From an uncultured Prevotellaceae bacterium (GTDB taxonomy: Bacteria > Bacteroidota > Bacteroidia > Bacteroidales > Muribaculaceae), in contig ONOU01000002.1 in NCBI GenBank assembly GCA_900319525.1, positions 1-64,000 of the forward strand: DNA of 64,000 nucleotides, written 5' to 3'. The first letter of the stretch is position 1, and each line of letters begins with the position of its first letter. Shown in pieces: positions 49,561 through 58,383 of this stretch. The translations under genes and the position numbers were made by a program. The notes under the pieces are model-generated. The model made no database searches, had not been told where the DNA came from, and worked only from the letters and a program-made list of their open reading frames with translations.

Positions 49561-52281
49561 TTGACTACAAGAAGTCTCCATATCATCCTTGCACTGGCGG
49601 TGACGATCATGTTGCTGCCAGCGCTCACGCATGGTCAGGTCAAGGGCGATGTCGTTGACGTCACTGCTATGGTGGATTCGATAGTCAAGACGCAGGGTGA
49701 CTCAGTGCAGCCCGATTCGCTGCTGCGGCGTGACACGAGCCGATTTGTGCGTCAACGTGTGGACCTGGACCATATCGTCGAGTTCAATGCCAAGGACAGC
49801 ATCATCCTCATGGGTCGCAACCATGCGGTGATGTTTGGCGGCAGCAACATCAAGTATGGTGACATTGACATGAACGCTTCCCAGATCAGCATGGACATGG
49901 ACAGCAGCCAGGTGCAGGCTATCGGTGTCCCCGACAGCGTGGGCGAGCTGGTGGGCAATCCGGTCTTCAAGGACAATAGTGGCGAGTATGAGTCCAGGGT
50001 GATGAAATATAACTTCAAGACCAAGCGCGGTTACATCACCGACATCGTGACCGAGCAGGGCGAGGGATTCCTCACTGGCGGCATCACCAAGAAGACCGAG
50101 GACGACTACTATTACATCAAGGATGGCCGCTACACCACCTGTGACGACCACGAGCATCCGCATTTCTACTTCCAGCTCACCAAGGCCAAGGTCAAGCCCA
50201 AGAAGAATGTGGTCACCGGCCCGGCCTACATGGTCCTGGAAGATCTGCCACTGCCCATCGCCGTGCCGTTTGGCTACTTCCCCTTCAGTGAGAAGTACCA
50301 GAGCGGTATTCTGGTGCCTACCTTTGGCGAGGATTATAACCGTGGCTTCTACTTGCGCAATGGCGGATATTACCTTGCCTTGGGACAGTATGCCGATCTG
50401 GCCCTCACGGGAGAAATCTACACCCGTGGCTCGTGGGGACTTTCGGCCCAGTCGTCCTACTCCAAGCGTTACCGCTTCTCGGGCTCCCTCAGTGTCAACT
50501 ACTTGACGACAGTGACGGGACAGAAAGGTGACCCTGACTACAACAAGATGCGCAACTTCCAGGTGGTGTGGAGCCATAGCCAGAATCAGAAGGCTAACCC
50601 CTACCTGACCTTCTCGGCAAGTGTGAACTTTGCGACGACTGGTTATGCGCGCAACAGCCTTAACACCTATTATACCAACGCCTTTACCGAGAACACCAAG
50701 AGCAGTACTGTCAACTTGACCTACAAGATTCCCAACAGCAAATGGACTTTCTCGACCAATGCCAACGTGTCGCAGCGTACTGCGGACTCGACCCTGACCG
50801 TCTCGTTCCCTAACCTGACGGTGAACATGAGCCAGACGGCGCCGTTCAAGCGCAAGCGTGCGGTGGGCGATGAGCGGTGGTATGAGAAAATCAAGGTCAG
50901 CTACACGGGCCGTTTCCAGAACTCGCTCACGGCCAAGCAGAATGAATTCCTGCACAAGAGTCTGGTCAAGGACTGGCGCAACGGCATGAGCCACACGGTT
51001 CCCGTTCAGGCCACCTTCAACGTGATGAAGTACTTCAACATCACGCCCAACATTACCATCAACGACCGCATGTACACCAGCAAGATACGCCAGCAGTGGG
51101 ATCCCAATGCCAGTGCTGTGGTGCGGGACACGACCTATGGCTTCTACAACATCTTTGACTTCAACTTTGGCGTGTCGTTCAGTACCAAGGTGTATGGCTT
51201 CTTTAAGCCGTTGAAGTTCCTGGGCAAGCTCAGCGAGAAACTGCAGATGGTGCGTCACGTGATGACGCCCAGCATCTCGTTCTCGGCATCGCCCGACTTT
51301 GGCTCGCCCTTCTGGGGCTACTACGGTAATCTGGACTATGTGGACAATTCTGGGGTGCACCACAACTCACGCTACAGCTATTTCCAGCACGGCCTCTACG
51401 GCAATGCGCCCAACGGCAAGTCGGGAACCATCTCGTTCAACATCGCAAACAACCTGGAGGCTAAGGTCAAGAGCGAGAACGACAGCACGGGTTTCAAGAA
51501 GATCTCCCTGATTGAGAACTTCACGCTGAGCCAGTCATGCAACCTGGCTGCCGATTCGATGAAATGGAGCAACCTCAACACCAGCATCATGCTGCGACTG
51601 ACCAAGGGCTTTAACCTCAACCTGAGCGCCACATGGGATGTCTATAAGTATGCCCTCAACGAGTCGGGTGCTCCCGTCAGGATTAACAAGCTGCGTCTGT
51701 TCAATGGTGGCGGATGGGGACGCCTGTCAAGCACTGGCACGTCATTCTCCTACACGTTCAACAACGACACCTTCAAGCGCAAGCGCGACAACGACAAGAA
51801 ACCCGAACCCAATAAAGCCCCCAACGGCAACCTTGACCGCAATGGCAATGACGGCGAGCAGCAGGAGGATCAGGGTGGACCGACAACCGATCTGGAACTT
51901 ATCGACGGCTATGCCAAGTGGGATTGCCCGTGGAACCTGACCGTCAATTACTCGCTTTCCTACGGTTACGGAACCTTTAATTATGACAAGCTGGAGTACA
52001 ATGGACGCTGGACCCAGAACCTGAGTCTCAATGCCAGCATCCGTCCTACCAAGAACTGGTCGCTGTCGGCTTCGGCAAGCTACAATTTTGACACACACAA
52101 GATCGCTTACATGAATTGCAGCATTTCCCGCGAGATGCACTGTTTTGTGATGAGTGCCAGCTTTGTGCCGGTGGGTCCCTACAAGAGTTACAACTTCCAC
52201 ATCGCCGTCAAGTCGTCGATCCTGCAGGATGTGAAGTATGACAAGCATTCCAGTATCAACAATGGTGTCACGTGGTATTAA
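49561..52281 (+). CDS. lptD: LptD-like outer-membrane LPS assembly protein
   Basis: The 906-residue protein starts at a TTG at 49561; it encodes a signal peptide (TRSLHIILALAVTIMLLPA) and a promoter element lies just before it. An OstA-like beta-jellyroll N-terminal domain (about 70-210) is followed by a large beta-barrel to the C-terminal aromatic (WY). It inserts lipopolysaccharide into the outer leaflet, at the end of the path that starts with the LptF/G permease. A Gly/Asn/Asp-rich insert (about 750-775: KPEPNKAPNGNLDRNGN) is probably an exposed loop. Confidence 0.9.
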   Translation: MTTRSLHIILALAVTIMLLPALTHGQVKGDVVDVTAMVDSIVKTQGDSVQPDSLLRRDTSRFVRQRVDLDHIVEFNAKDSIILMGRNHAVMFGGSNIKYGDIDMNASQISMDMDSSQVQAIGVPDSVGELVGNPVFKDNSGEYESRVMKYNFKTKRGYITDIVTEQGEGFLTGGITKKTEDDYYYIKDGRYTTCDDHEHPHFYFQLTKAKVKPKKNVVTGPAYMVLEDLPLPIAVPFGYFPFSEKYQSGILVPTFGEDYNRGFYLRNGGYYLALGQYADLALTGEIYTRGSWGLSAQSSYSKRYRFSGSLSVNYLTTVTGQKGDPDYNKMRNFQVVWSHSQNQKANPYLTFSASVNFATTGYARNSLNTYYTNAFTENTKSSTVNLTYKIPNSKWTFSTNANVSQRTADSTLTVSFPNLTVNMSQTAPFKRKRAVGDERWYEKIKVSYTGRFQNSLTAKQNEFLHKSLVKDWRNGMSHTVPVQATFNVMKYFNITPNITINDRMYTSKIRQQWDPNASAVVRDTTYGFYNIFDFNFGVSFSTKVYGFFKPLKFLGKLSEKLQMVRHVMTPSISFSASPDFGSPFWGYYGNLDYVDNSGVHHNSRYSYFQHGLYGNAPNGKSGTISFNIANNLEAKVKSENDSTGFKKISLIENFTLSQSCNLAADSMKWSNLNTSIMLRLTKGFNLNLSATWDVYKYALNESGAPVRINKLRLFNGGGWGRLSSTGTSFSYTFNNDTFKRKRDNDKKPEPNKAPNGNLDRNGNDGEQQEDQGGPTTDLELIDGYAKWDCPWNLTVNYSLSYGYGTFNYDKLEYNGRWTQNLSLNASIRPTKNWSLSASASYNFDTHKIAYMNCSISREMHCFVMSASFVPVGPYKSYNFHIAVKSSILQDVKYDKHSSINNGVTWY

Positions 52282-52897
52282 ATTCTTAATCTTTTTTGTC
52301 GCAATGACTGTTGCCCTGACGGCTGCGGGGCAAACGTTCAAGGAATTGCGCGAGGGCGACCTGCTCTTCTGCTGTACCGACACGGCTAACGCCATTACAG
52401 CAGTGACGAGCGGGGTAGAGGACCTACCCGTAGACCATGTGGCGGTATTCCACCGCATTGGCGGTGAGGAAGGCCTCCCTTACGTCATTGAAGCGGTAAA
52501 GCCAGCCGTGCGGCTCACGCCCTTAGAGACGTTCCTCAACAATAATCCTCATGTGGTAGTTGGCCGCGTGAATGCCGATTTCTACATTCAGCAGAGCGTT
52601 AGACGATGTCTGGCAATGATAGGTAAGCCTTATGACGACCTCTATTTGCCGGGTGACAGTGCCATTTATTGCAGTGAGCTGGTGCAACTTAACTACAGGT
52701 CGGTGTCAAACCAACCCATTTTCCAGCCGATTCCCATGTCATTTCATGACGAGACAGGCAAGGTGACCGACTACTGGCTCGATTTCTATTCACAGCGAGG
52801 TTTGACGGTCCCCGAGGGCCAGCCAGGCACCAATCCCGGAGAACTCTCCCGCCGTCCCCAGGTCACCATCCTCGGTAAATACCCAATACAGCTATGA
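52262..52897 (+). CDS. YiiX/YebB-like permuted NlpC/P60 cysteine hydrolase
   Basis: The 211-residue protein starts at the ATG at 52262 inside the end of lptD (20-bp overlap). It has a signal peptide and the permuted papain-like layout: the His in LPVDHVAVFHR comes before the Cys in AIYCSELVQLNY (about 142). Such enzymes cut peptide or amide bonds in peptidoglycan or lipids. Coupling with lptD suggests an envelope role. Confidence 0.82.
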   Translation: MVSRGIKFLIFFVAMTVALTAAGQTFKELREGDLLFCCTDTANAITAVTSGVEDLPVDHVAVFHRIGGEEGLPYVIEAVKPAVRLTPLETFLNNNPHVVVGRVNADFYIQQSVRRCLAMIGKPYDDLYLPGDSAIYCSELVQLNYRSVSNQPIFQPIPMSFHDETGKVTDYWLDFYSQRGLTVPEGQPGTNPGELSRRPQVTILGKYPIQL

Positions 52898-53712
52898 TAT
52901 TCTTTTTCACCGGAACGGGCAACACACGCTATGTCGCCACTCGTCTTGCCGAAGCCACCGGCGAGCGCCTTGTGTCCATCGCCGAGGCCGTCGTTAACGG
53001 CGAATACATTTTCACCCTTGAGGCTGGCGAGCGCGTGGGTTTTTGTTTTCCCATCCATGGTTGGCGACCGCCATTCATCGTACGTGATTTCATCAAGCGA
53101 TTGTCGTTGAGGGGCTATGACGAGGATCACTTCTGCTATGCGTTTGCCACCTGCGGTGACGATGTGGGCTTGACCTTTGATTATCTGGCCAGGGATTTAC
53201 AGGCGATTGGCGTGCGCCTTGACAGCGCCTTTTCGGTCATCATGCCCGAGACCTACAATTTTCCCGTCATTGATCAAATCGATACGCCCGATAGGGCTCA
53301 CCGCAAGGTAGCTGATGCCATCGGCCATATAGACCGGATGATTCCCGCAATCGTGGGCCGACAGCGCGAGGTGAGTGATTATAACAAGAGCCGTTGGCCT
53401 CGCATCAACAGCCGCCTGCTGGGCTCCTTTTTCCTCAAGTACTGGGTGACCGATGACAAGTTTACAGTCGATGCCAGCGCCTGCTTGCGCTGCGACAAGT
53501 GCCGCGAGGTGTGCCCGGTTGGCAACATTTCAAGTGGTGATGACGGTGTGCCGCAGTGGCTGCACAACGGGCTATGTACCACCTGTTTTGCCTGCTATCA
53601 CCACTGTCCCGCCCATGCCATCGACTTTGCGGGCCGCACCCGGGGCAAGCGCCAGTACTTTTTCCACTCGGCCCTTCTTCAAGCATCACAGCAAGAAAAA
53701 ACTGACAACTAA
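52894..53712 (+). CDS. EFR1-family flavodoxin-ferredoxin protein
   Basis: The 272-residue protein has a flavodoxin-like N-terminus (MIFFFTGTGNTRYVATRLA) and a C-terminal two-[4Fe-4S] ferredoxin (CLRCDKCREVCPVGN and CTTCFACYHHCP). Its start overlaps the previous stop by 4 bp (ATGA). It could shuttle electrons between an FMN site and clusters; partners unknown. In this hydrogen-metabolising strain it may connect to ferredoxin pools. Confidence 0.88.
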   Translation: MIFFFTGTGNTRYVATRLAEATGERLVSIAEAVVNGEYIFTLEAGERVGFCFPIHGWRPPFIVRDFIKRLSLRGYDEDHFCYAFATCGDDVGLTFDYLARDLQAIGVRLDSAFSVIMPETYNFPVIDQIDTPDRAHRKVADAIGHIDRMIPAIVGRQREVSDYNKSRWPRINSRLLGSFFLKYWVTDDKFTVDASACLRCDKCREVCPVGNISSGDDGVPQWLHNGLCTTCFACYHHCPAHAIDFAGRTRGKRQYFFHSALLQASQQEKTDN

Positions 53713-53737
53713 CAACTAACAACTGAAAACTTTTTAC

Positions 53738-53745
53738 TACTTTTG
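53738..53745 (+). promoter_or_regulatory. -7 element of the LysE-family gene
   Basis: TACTTTTG; start site expected near 53752. Confidence 0.45.
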
Positions 53746-53772
53746 TAAGTTTTAACTCATGAACCTTCCGTT

Positions 53773-54429
53773 TTGGGTACCATTATATCCATATTGATTG
53801 GTTGTGTGTCAATAGGTATCTTCCTGTCGGCACCAATGGGGCCAATAGGCATCCTATGCATTCAGCGTACCCTTAACAATGGCCGCAATTCGGGCTTTTT
53901 CACTGGGGTAGGGGCTGCGGCAAGCGATTTGTTCTATTGCCTGCTCGTCGGGCTGGGCATCTCACTGGTTACCGATTTCATTGCCGATCATGTCAATATC
54001 CTGCAGATTGTGGGCAGTATCATCCTTATTGTCTATGCTATCTACATGATCGTTCACAACCCTGTCAGCCAGATCAAGGAGAGCATAGACCCGCGTAACG
54101 ACCGCTGGCGCGACATGGTAACGGGATTCCTGTTCACCTTGAGCAACCCGCTCATTATGTTCCTGATTATCCCGCTGTTCGCACGGTTCAACTTCCCGCT
54201 CCCCGAGTACAGGTTTTACCACATCATCTTGGGTTATGGGTCTATTGTGCTGGGCGCTCTCATTTGGTGGTCGGTTATCACCTTCTTTGTCGATAAGGTG
54301 CGCACCCACTTCAACATCCGCTCGATGTGGCTGATTAACCGCATCATCGGCTCCATCATCCTCGTCCTCTCCCTCTATGGCCTGGTCACCGGCACCATTG
54401 CCTTCCTCCAGCAACTTAATCTGATCTAA
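53773..54429 (+). CDS. LysE-family transporter
   Basis: The 218-residue membrane protein has about six hydrophobic segments and the family motif APMGPIGILCIQRTL (about 20-34). It would export amino acids or similar small molecules. The frame opens with TTG at 53773; an ATG at 53759 is out of frame, so either TTG is used or a small indel exists. The length before the motif fits the TTG start. Confidence 0.82.
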   Translation: MGTIISILIGCVSIGIFLSAPMGPIGILCIQRTLNNGRNSGFFTGVGAAASDLFYCLLVGLGISLVTDFIADHVNILQIVGSIILIVYAIYMIVHNPVSQIKESIDPRNDRWRDMVTGFLFTLSNPLIMFLIIPLFARFNFPLPEYRFYHIILGYGSIVLGALIWWSVITFFVDKVRTHFNIRSMWLINRIIGSIILVLSLYGLVTGTIAFLQQLNLI

Positions 54430-54642
54430 AAAAAATCATTGCTGTCCAGGGAAAAATCGCCATTCTTATTCAATGCATTGTAAATAAGTTGATTAGGCGT
54501 TATCTTTCAATATAGGGCTTGGTTTTGCCTCTAAAGAGGCTGATCGGTTCTTCGAACCGCTTGCGTCTTCGACGCTTTTCCCGGACACCAATAATAGCGA
54601 ACAAATTGAGTATCAGCGGTTCGCTTTTATCGAACTGACGTT
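54430..54642. other. Structured gene-free region with consecutive perfect hairpins
   Basis: Three perfect stem-loops follow each other: GCCTC-TAAA-GAGGC (54527-54540), CGGTTC-TTC-GAACCG (54545-54559) and GCGTC-TTC-GACGC (54563-54575), the last followed by TTTT. A larger pair, GTCCAGGGAAAA (from 54448) and TTTTCCCGGAC (to 54586), brackets them with one bulge. Another stem AGCGAAC/GTTCGCT with T-run is at 54596-54628. It may be an RNA gene or the remnant of a mobile element. Confidence 0.45.
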
Positions 54643-54684
54643 AAAAAAGTTAGAGTCCAGGGAATCAAGCCCCTAGACTCTAAC
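54643..54684 (-). terminator. Terminator of the ptb-buk operon
   Basis: On the minus strand GTTAGAGTC (54684-54676) pairs with GACTCTAAC (54657-54649) and is followed by TTTTTT. A second perfect hairpin, TCAATGGAGC-ATC-GCTCCATTGA (54701-54723), lies between it and the buk stop. Confidence 0.8.
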
Positions 54685-54728
54685 CTCTAGACTCTAGACT
54701 TCAATGGAGCATCGCTCCATTGAGTGAA

Positions 54729-55781
54729 TCAGTATTTCTTCACCTCGAGGTCGCCCTTGAGTGCACCCAGTGCGTTCTCGGCCAGCGCCGACATCTCGTC
54801 TTCGCCAGGATAAACGTATACGGGAGCCATCCAGTCAACGCGTTTCTTGATCTCCTCGACAGCATACTTCCAGTAGGAAATGCCGCCAGTGATGATGATG
54901 GCGTCAATCTTGCCGCACAACACGGCGCCTTTCTCGGCAATGGCTTTAGATACGTTATAGAACATCGCATCGACAACGAGTTTGGCCTTTTCGTCACCGT
55001 CATCCATTCTCTTCTCGACTTCCATCATGTCGGTCGTGCCCAAGTGAGAGAAGACACCGCCCTTGCCGGAGATCATTTTCACGATTTCTTCCTTAGTGAA
55101 TTCACCGCTGAAGCACATGTTCACCAGGTCGCGAGCGGGCAGGCTACCAGCGCGCTCGGGCGAGAACGGACCTTCGCCGTCAAGGCAGTTGTTGGTATCT
55201 ACAGCGCGACCGAGCTTGTGGGCTGCTACCGAGATGCCGCCACCCAGGTGGGCGATAATCAGGTTCATGTCCTCGTAGCGCTTGCCTTGCTCCTTGGCAA
55301 AGCGGCGTGCGATGGCACGCTGGTTCAGCGCGTGCCAGATGCTGATGCGCGAGAAGCGGGCATTACCGCAGACGCGGGCGATGTCGTCCAGCTCGTCGGA
55401 CACTGCCGGGTCGGCGATATAGCAGGGGCACTCGCCATTGGAAATCTCACGTGCAATGACGCAACCCAGGTCGGTAGCGTGTTGATGCTCTGACTCAAAT
55501 GTTGCCTTAATCATGTTCTCGTCGATGGCATATACACCGCAGGGAACAGGCTTTGTCAGGCCACCGCGGGCAACAATGGCGTCAAACTTGGCGGGGATGC
55601 TGGCTTTCTCGAGCTCACCCAGAATCATCTGGCGACGGAAGTCGAGCTGGTCGGTAATCTTGGGGAACGGGGCAAGTTCCTCAGCCGAATGCCTGATGGT
55701 CTTGTTGAAAACAGCCTTCTCGTCCTCAAACACAGCAATCTTGGTCGAAGTCGAACCGGGGTTGATTACTAAGATTTTCAT
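54729..55781 (-). CDS. buk: Butyrate kinase
   Basis: The 350-residue protein is of the acetate/butyrate kinase fold: N-terminal phosphate motif NPGSTSTKIAVF, central NLIIAHLGGGISVAAH and the GRAVDTNN segment. Its length is that of butyrate kinase and shorter than acetate kinase. It converts acyl-phosphate and ADP to the acid and ATP. It lies 67 bp downstream of the phosphotransacylase gene. Confidence 0.92.
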   Translation of the reverse strand: MKILVINPGSTSTKIAVFEDEKAVFNKTIRHSAEELAPFPKITDQLDFRRQMILGELEKASIPAKFDAIVARGGLTKPVPCGVYAIDENMIKATFESEHQHATDLGCVIAREISNGECPCYIADPAVSDELDDIARVCGNARFSRISIWHALNQRAIARRFAKEQGKRYEDMNLIIAHLGGGISVAAHKLGRAVDTNNCLDGEGPFSPERAGSLPARDLVNMCFSGEFTKEEIVKMISGKGGVFSHLGTTDMMEVEKRMDDGDEKAKLVVDAMFYNVSKAIAEKGAVLCGKIDAIIITGGISYWKYAVEEIKKRVDWMAPVYVYPGEDEMSALAENALGALKGDLEVKKY

Positions 55782-55848
55782 TGTTATAGCGTTTATTGAT
55801 TATTTTTTACGTTAACTGGATTATATCTAAGATCCTTTATCTCTTATC

Positions 55849-56760
55849 TTATTCTGCTGCCATGGTTGCTACAGCAAGGCTGTAGAACTTGCTCTGGGCG
55901 CTGTCGGCACGCGAGGGAACCACTGCGGGGCACTTGGCACCCAGCAGCAGACCGGCGGTGCTGGCACCGGCAAACAGCGTGATGGCTTTGTAGAATACGT
56001 TACCGGCTTCGATGTCAGGCATGATGAGCACGTCGCTGTCGCCCTGCAGGGGTGACTGCAGTCCCTTAGCCTCCATGGCGTGCAAGCTGCATGCGCACTT
56101 GGCATCCAGGGGACCGTCAACGATGCATTTGCCCAGCTCGCCCTTGTTGGCCATCTCGATGATGACGGGATAATCCTCGGTGAAGGGGAAGTGCTTGCCG
56201 TTGACCTTCTCGGTGCAGTGGATCAAGGCTACCTTAGGCTCCTCGACGCCAAAGTTGCGGGCCACGTTAGACATGTACTTGACCATCTCGATGCGCTGCT
56301 CGCGGTTGGGATAAGGAATCACGGCAGCATCGGTGAAGATGAGGAACTTGTGATAAGAGGGTATCGAGGCCACTGCGGCGTGGGTCAGCACGTTGCCCTT
56401 GGGCAGAATGCCGGTTTCCTTGTTCAGGACGGCGCGCAGCAGGTTATCGGTGTTGATCAAGCCTTTCATCAGCACATCAGCCTTGTTTTCACGCACCAGG
56501 GCGACAGCCTTGGCTGCGGCATCGTCGGCATCGCTGGCATCAACATAGCTGATGCTTGCAGCGAACGGCTTCAGGGCTTCGTTAGCCTTGAGCTTTTCCT
56601 CGCAACCCACAAAGATGGCTTCGATAAAACCGGCCTCAAGTGCCTGAGCACAAGCGGCGGGAGTCTTCTCGTCGGCAGGCCATACTACAGCAACACGTTT
56701 CTTTACATTGTTCTCTTTGAGATGGGCGATCAGCTCATCAAAATTCTTAATGGTATTCAT
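55849..56760 (-). CDS. ptb: Phosphate butyryltransferase
   Basis: Starting at the ATG at 56760 (MNTIKNFDELIAHLKENNVK) the product has 303 residues, the usual length for Ptb. Family segments include DVLMKGLINTDNLLRAVLNKETGI and the C-terminal PAVVPSRADSAQSKFYSLA. It exchanges CoA for phosphate on butyryl- or branched acyl-CoA. The pairing with buk gives ATP from acyl-CoA; whether butyrate or a branched acid is the product is not decided by sequence. Confidence 0.92.
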   Translation of the reverse strand: MNTIKNFDELIAHLKENNVKKRVAVVWPADEKTPAACAQALEAGFIEAIFVGCEEKLKANEALKPFAASISYVDASDADDAAAKAVALVRENKADVLMKGLINTDNLLRAVLNKETGILPKGNVLTHAAVASIPSYHKFLIFTDAAVIPYPNREQRIEMVKYMSNVARNFGVEEPKVALIHCTEKVNGKHFPFTEDYPVIIEMANKGELGKCIVDGPLDAKCACSLHAMEAKGLQSPLQGDSDVLIMPDIEAGNVFYKAITLFAGASTAGLLLGAKCPAVVPSRADSAQSKFYSLAVATMAAE

Positions 56761-56802
56761 TAAATGTTTAATAGATAAAGAAGTTAATGGTTTTCGATGC
56801 CA

Positions 56803-56834
56803 CAAAGGTAGTGCAAGCCGAGCGAAATGGCAAG
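56803..56834 (-). promoter_or_regulatory. Promoter of ptb-buk
   Basis: TACCTTTG on the minus strand at 56810-56803 with TTG at 56833-56831 (20-base spacer), 43 bp before the ptb start. Confidence 0.65.
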
Positions 56835-56912
56835 AAAAATCCTTTTTTTCTTCCATTTCCGAGGCGCCGCCTGCCCTGCCTGAGGGCTCAGCCCGGTAGG
56901 GAAAATAACAGC

Positions 56913-57090
56913 AGGGGACTTCTATAAATTAGCTTGACATGGATTTTGGTTTATTTTTGAGCAGATTTTGACTTACCTTCGCAGCAGCATAGCGAGCTAT
57001 GGTGCAAGAAGATAAGGTAAAAGATGCCAAAAAGAGACAAAATACAGTCAACATAAATAATCCACATTTTGGTAATTTATAGAAGTCCCC
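56913..57090. mobile_element. MITE-like element with 19-bp perfect terminal inverted repeats
   Basis: The ends are AGGGGACTTCTATAAATTA (56913-56931) and its exact complement (57072-57090), 178 bp in total. The inside is AT-rich with an imperfect palindrome around 56981-57005. No target duplication is obvious. It occupies much of the gene-free interval 56835-57135 and contains a 41-codon reading frame on the minus strand. Confidence 0.8.
56929..57054 (-). CDS. Possible 41-residue lipoprotein-like peptide inside the MITE
   Basis: The ATG at 57054 opens a frame that reads MLTVFCLFLASFTLSSCTIA and ends NKPKSMSS, with the stop inside the left terminal repeat. The start is a convincing lipoprotein signal with lipobox LSSC, and the remainder is basic. 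No SD or promoter is clear. It may be a real small gene carried by the element or chance. Confidence 0.35.
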   Translation of the reverse strand: MLTVFCLFLASFTLSSCTIARYAAAKVSQNLLKNKPKSMSS

Positions 57091-57135
57091 TACATTTTTG
57101 CCACATGACACAATATTTTCCGGAGTTTTTACGCA

Positions 57136-57170
57136 TTTGTCCGATAACTGAAAAAAAAGTAGTATATTTG
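57136..57170 (+). promoter_or_regulatory. Promoter of tatA-tatC
   Basis: TTTG (57136-57139), 23-base spacer, TATATTTG (57163-57170), 32 bp before the tatA ATG. Confidence 0.7.
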
Positions 57171-57202
57171 CCACAGCATTAACGACAAATTGATCAATTG
57201 AT

Positions 57203-57418
57203 ATGGAACTGAATGGAATACTGGCTCTCTTCAACCTGGGCACTGGCGAGATTATCGCTATCGTGTTGGTGATCCTGCTGCTCTTTGGTGGCCGCAAAAT
57301 CCCCGAACTCATGCGTGGCTTGGGCAAGGGCGTGAAAAGCTTCAAGCAGGGCATGAACGAGGTGGAGGATGAACTGAAAAAGCCCCTCGAGGATCTTGAT
57401 AAAAAAGATAATCAGTAA
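57203..57418 (+). CDS. tatA: Twin-arginine translocase subunit TatA/E
   Basis: The 71-residue protein has a short N-terminal region, one transmembrane helix (IIAIVLVILLLFGGRKIPEL), the FG hinge, an amphipathic helix (MRGLGKGVKSFKQGM) and an acidic/basic tail. It forms the pore of the Tat pathway, which exports folded proteins. tatC follows. Confidence 0.93.
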   Translation: MELNGILALFNLGTGEIIAIVLVILLLFGGRKIPELMRGLGKGVKSFKQGMNEVEDELKKPLEDLDKKDNQ

Positions 57419-57431
57419 ATCAAGCAATTAG

Positions 57432-58244
57432 TTGGCCGGGGACAAGTTACAGGAAATGTCCTTTTGGGATCACATCGACGCGCTGCGGTCGGTGCTCATC
57501 CGTATTGTCGTTGTCCTGGTGGTGATGACGTTGGGATTGTTCTTTGCAATGCCCGACATCTTTGATTCGGTCATCTTGGCGCCATGTCGTGGCGACTTTG
57601 CGCTCTACAGACTCTTTGAGCGCATGACGAGTGCGGTACCCTGGTTGCCCCAATTCTCGACCGATGGCTTTCATGTCGAATTGATCAACATCAAACTCGC
57701 CTCTCAGTTCTTTATCCACATGTCAACGTCGTTTTGGTTGGCATTGGTGCTCACTTTTCCCATCGTGCTCTATTTCCTCTGGACGTTTGTGGCGCCGGCC
57801 CTGTACCCTCATGAGAAGAAAGGCGTCAAGACAGCATTCCTCGTGGGGTGTGTCATGTTCTTTATAGGGGTGGCGGTGGGCTACTTTGTGGTTTTCCCCG
57901 TTACATTACGTTTCCTGGCCGACTACCACGTGAGCCAGCTGGTGCCCAACCAGATATCGTTAGACAGCTACATGGACACCTTCCTGATGCTCATCTTTGT
58001 CATGGGCGTGATTTTTGAGTTGCCCTTACTGGCCTGGCTGCTTGGCGTGCTAGGGGTGCTGCATCGTGATTTCTTTGGCACCTACCGCCGTCATGCGGTC
58101 GTGGTGTTGCTCATGCTGGCCGCCATCATTACTCCCACTGGTGACCCCTTCACGTTGATGGTCGTGTTCTTGCCCATCTATCTGCTCTATGAGCTGAGCG
58201 CCTTCCTGGTTCCGGCATCAGCGCCCGCAGCTCCTGAGGACTAA
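57432..58244 (+). CDS. tatC: Twin-arginine translocase subunit TatC
   Basis: The membrane protein has six hydrophobic segments and the family N-terminus MSFWDHIDALRSVLIRI. With TTG at 57432 it has 270 residues; an ATG at 57456 gives 262. Both are plausible and the start is not decided by an SD sequence. It binds the twin-arginine signal. It lies 13 bp after tatA, in one operon. Confidence 0.93.
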   Translation: MAGDKLQEMSFWDHIDALRSVLIRIVVVLVVMTLGLFFAMPDIFDSVILAPCRGDFALYRLFERMTSAVPWLPQFSTDGFHVELINIKLASQFFIHMSTSFWLALVLTFPIVLYFLWTFVAPALYPHEKKGVKTAFLVGCVMFFIGVAVGYFVVFPVTLRFLADYHVSQLVPNQISLDSYMDTFLMLIFVMGVIFELPLLAWLLGVLGVLHRDFFGTYRRHAVVVLLMLAAIITPTGDPFTLMVVFLPIYLLYELSAFLVPASAPAAPED

Positions 58245-58292
58245 GTATCAAATTTTTATTTGTGGACCTTGGATAAAAATGGCAATAATCTA

Positions 58293-58322
58293 TTGTCAAC
58301 TGATTCCTTTTTATTATTTTTG
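58293..58322 (+). promoter_or_regulatory. Promoter of the dockerin protein at 58384
   Basis: TTG (58293-58295), 19-base spacer, TATTTTTG (58315-58322). Confidence 0.65.
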
Positions 58323-58383
58323 TGCTTTGATAGTCCAACTATTGTAAATACTCAATTTATTAATCTTTTAAATGTTTACTTTT

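Noticed and set aside
49702..51363. 553-codon open frame antisense to lptD
   Set aside because: It lies fully inside lptD and has the Val/His/Gly-rich composition typical of antisense frames of GC-rich genes.
53759..53772. ATG at 53759 as start of the LysE-family gene
   Set aside because: It is out of frame with the transporter and meets a stop after a short run, so the in-frame TTG at 53773 was chosen.
54729..55781. Acetate kinase
   Set aside because: Length (350) and the adjacent phosphotransacylase of 303 residues fit butyrate kinase and phosphate butyryltransferase better.
57052..57354. Longer 141-codon minus-strand frame over tatA and the MITE
   Set aside because: Its first 100 codons are antisense to tatA and its promoter; only the 41-codon end has a signal-like start of its own.
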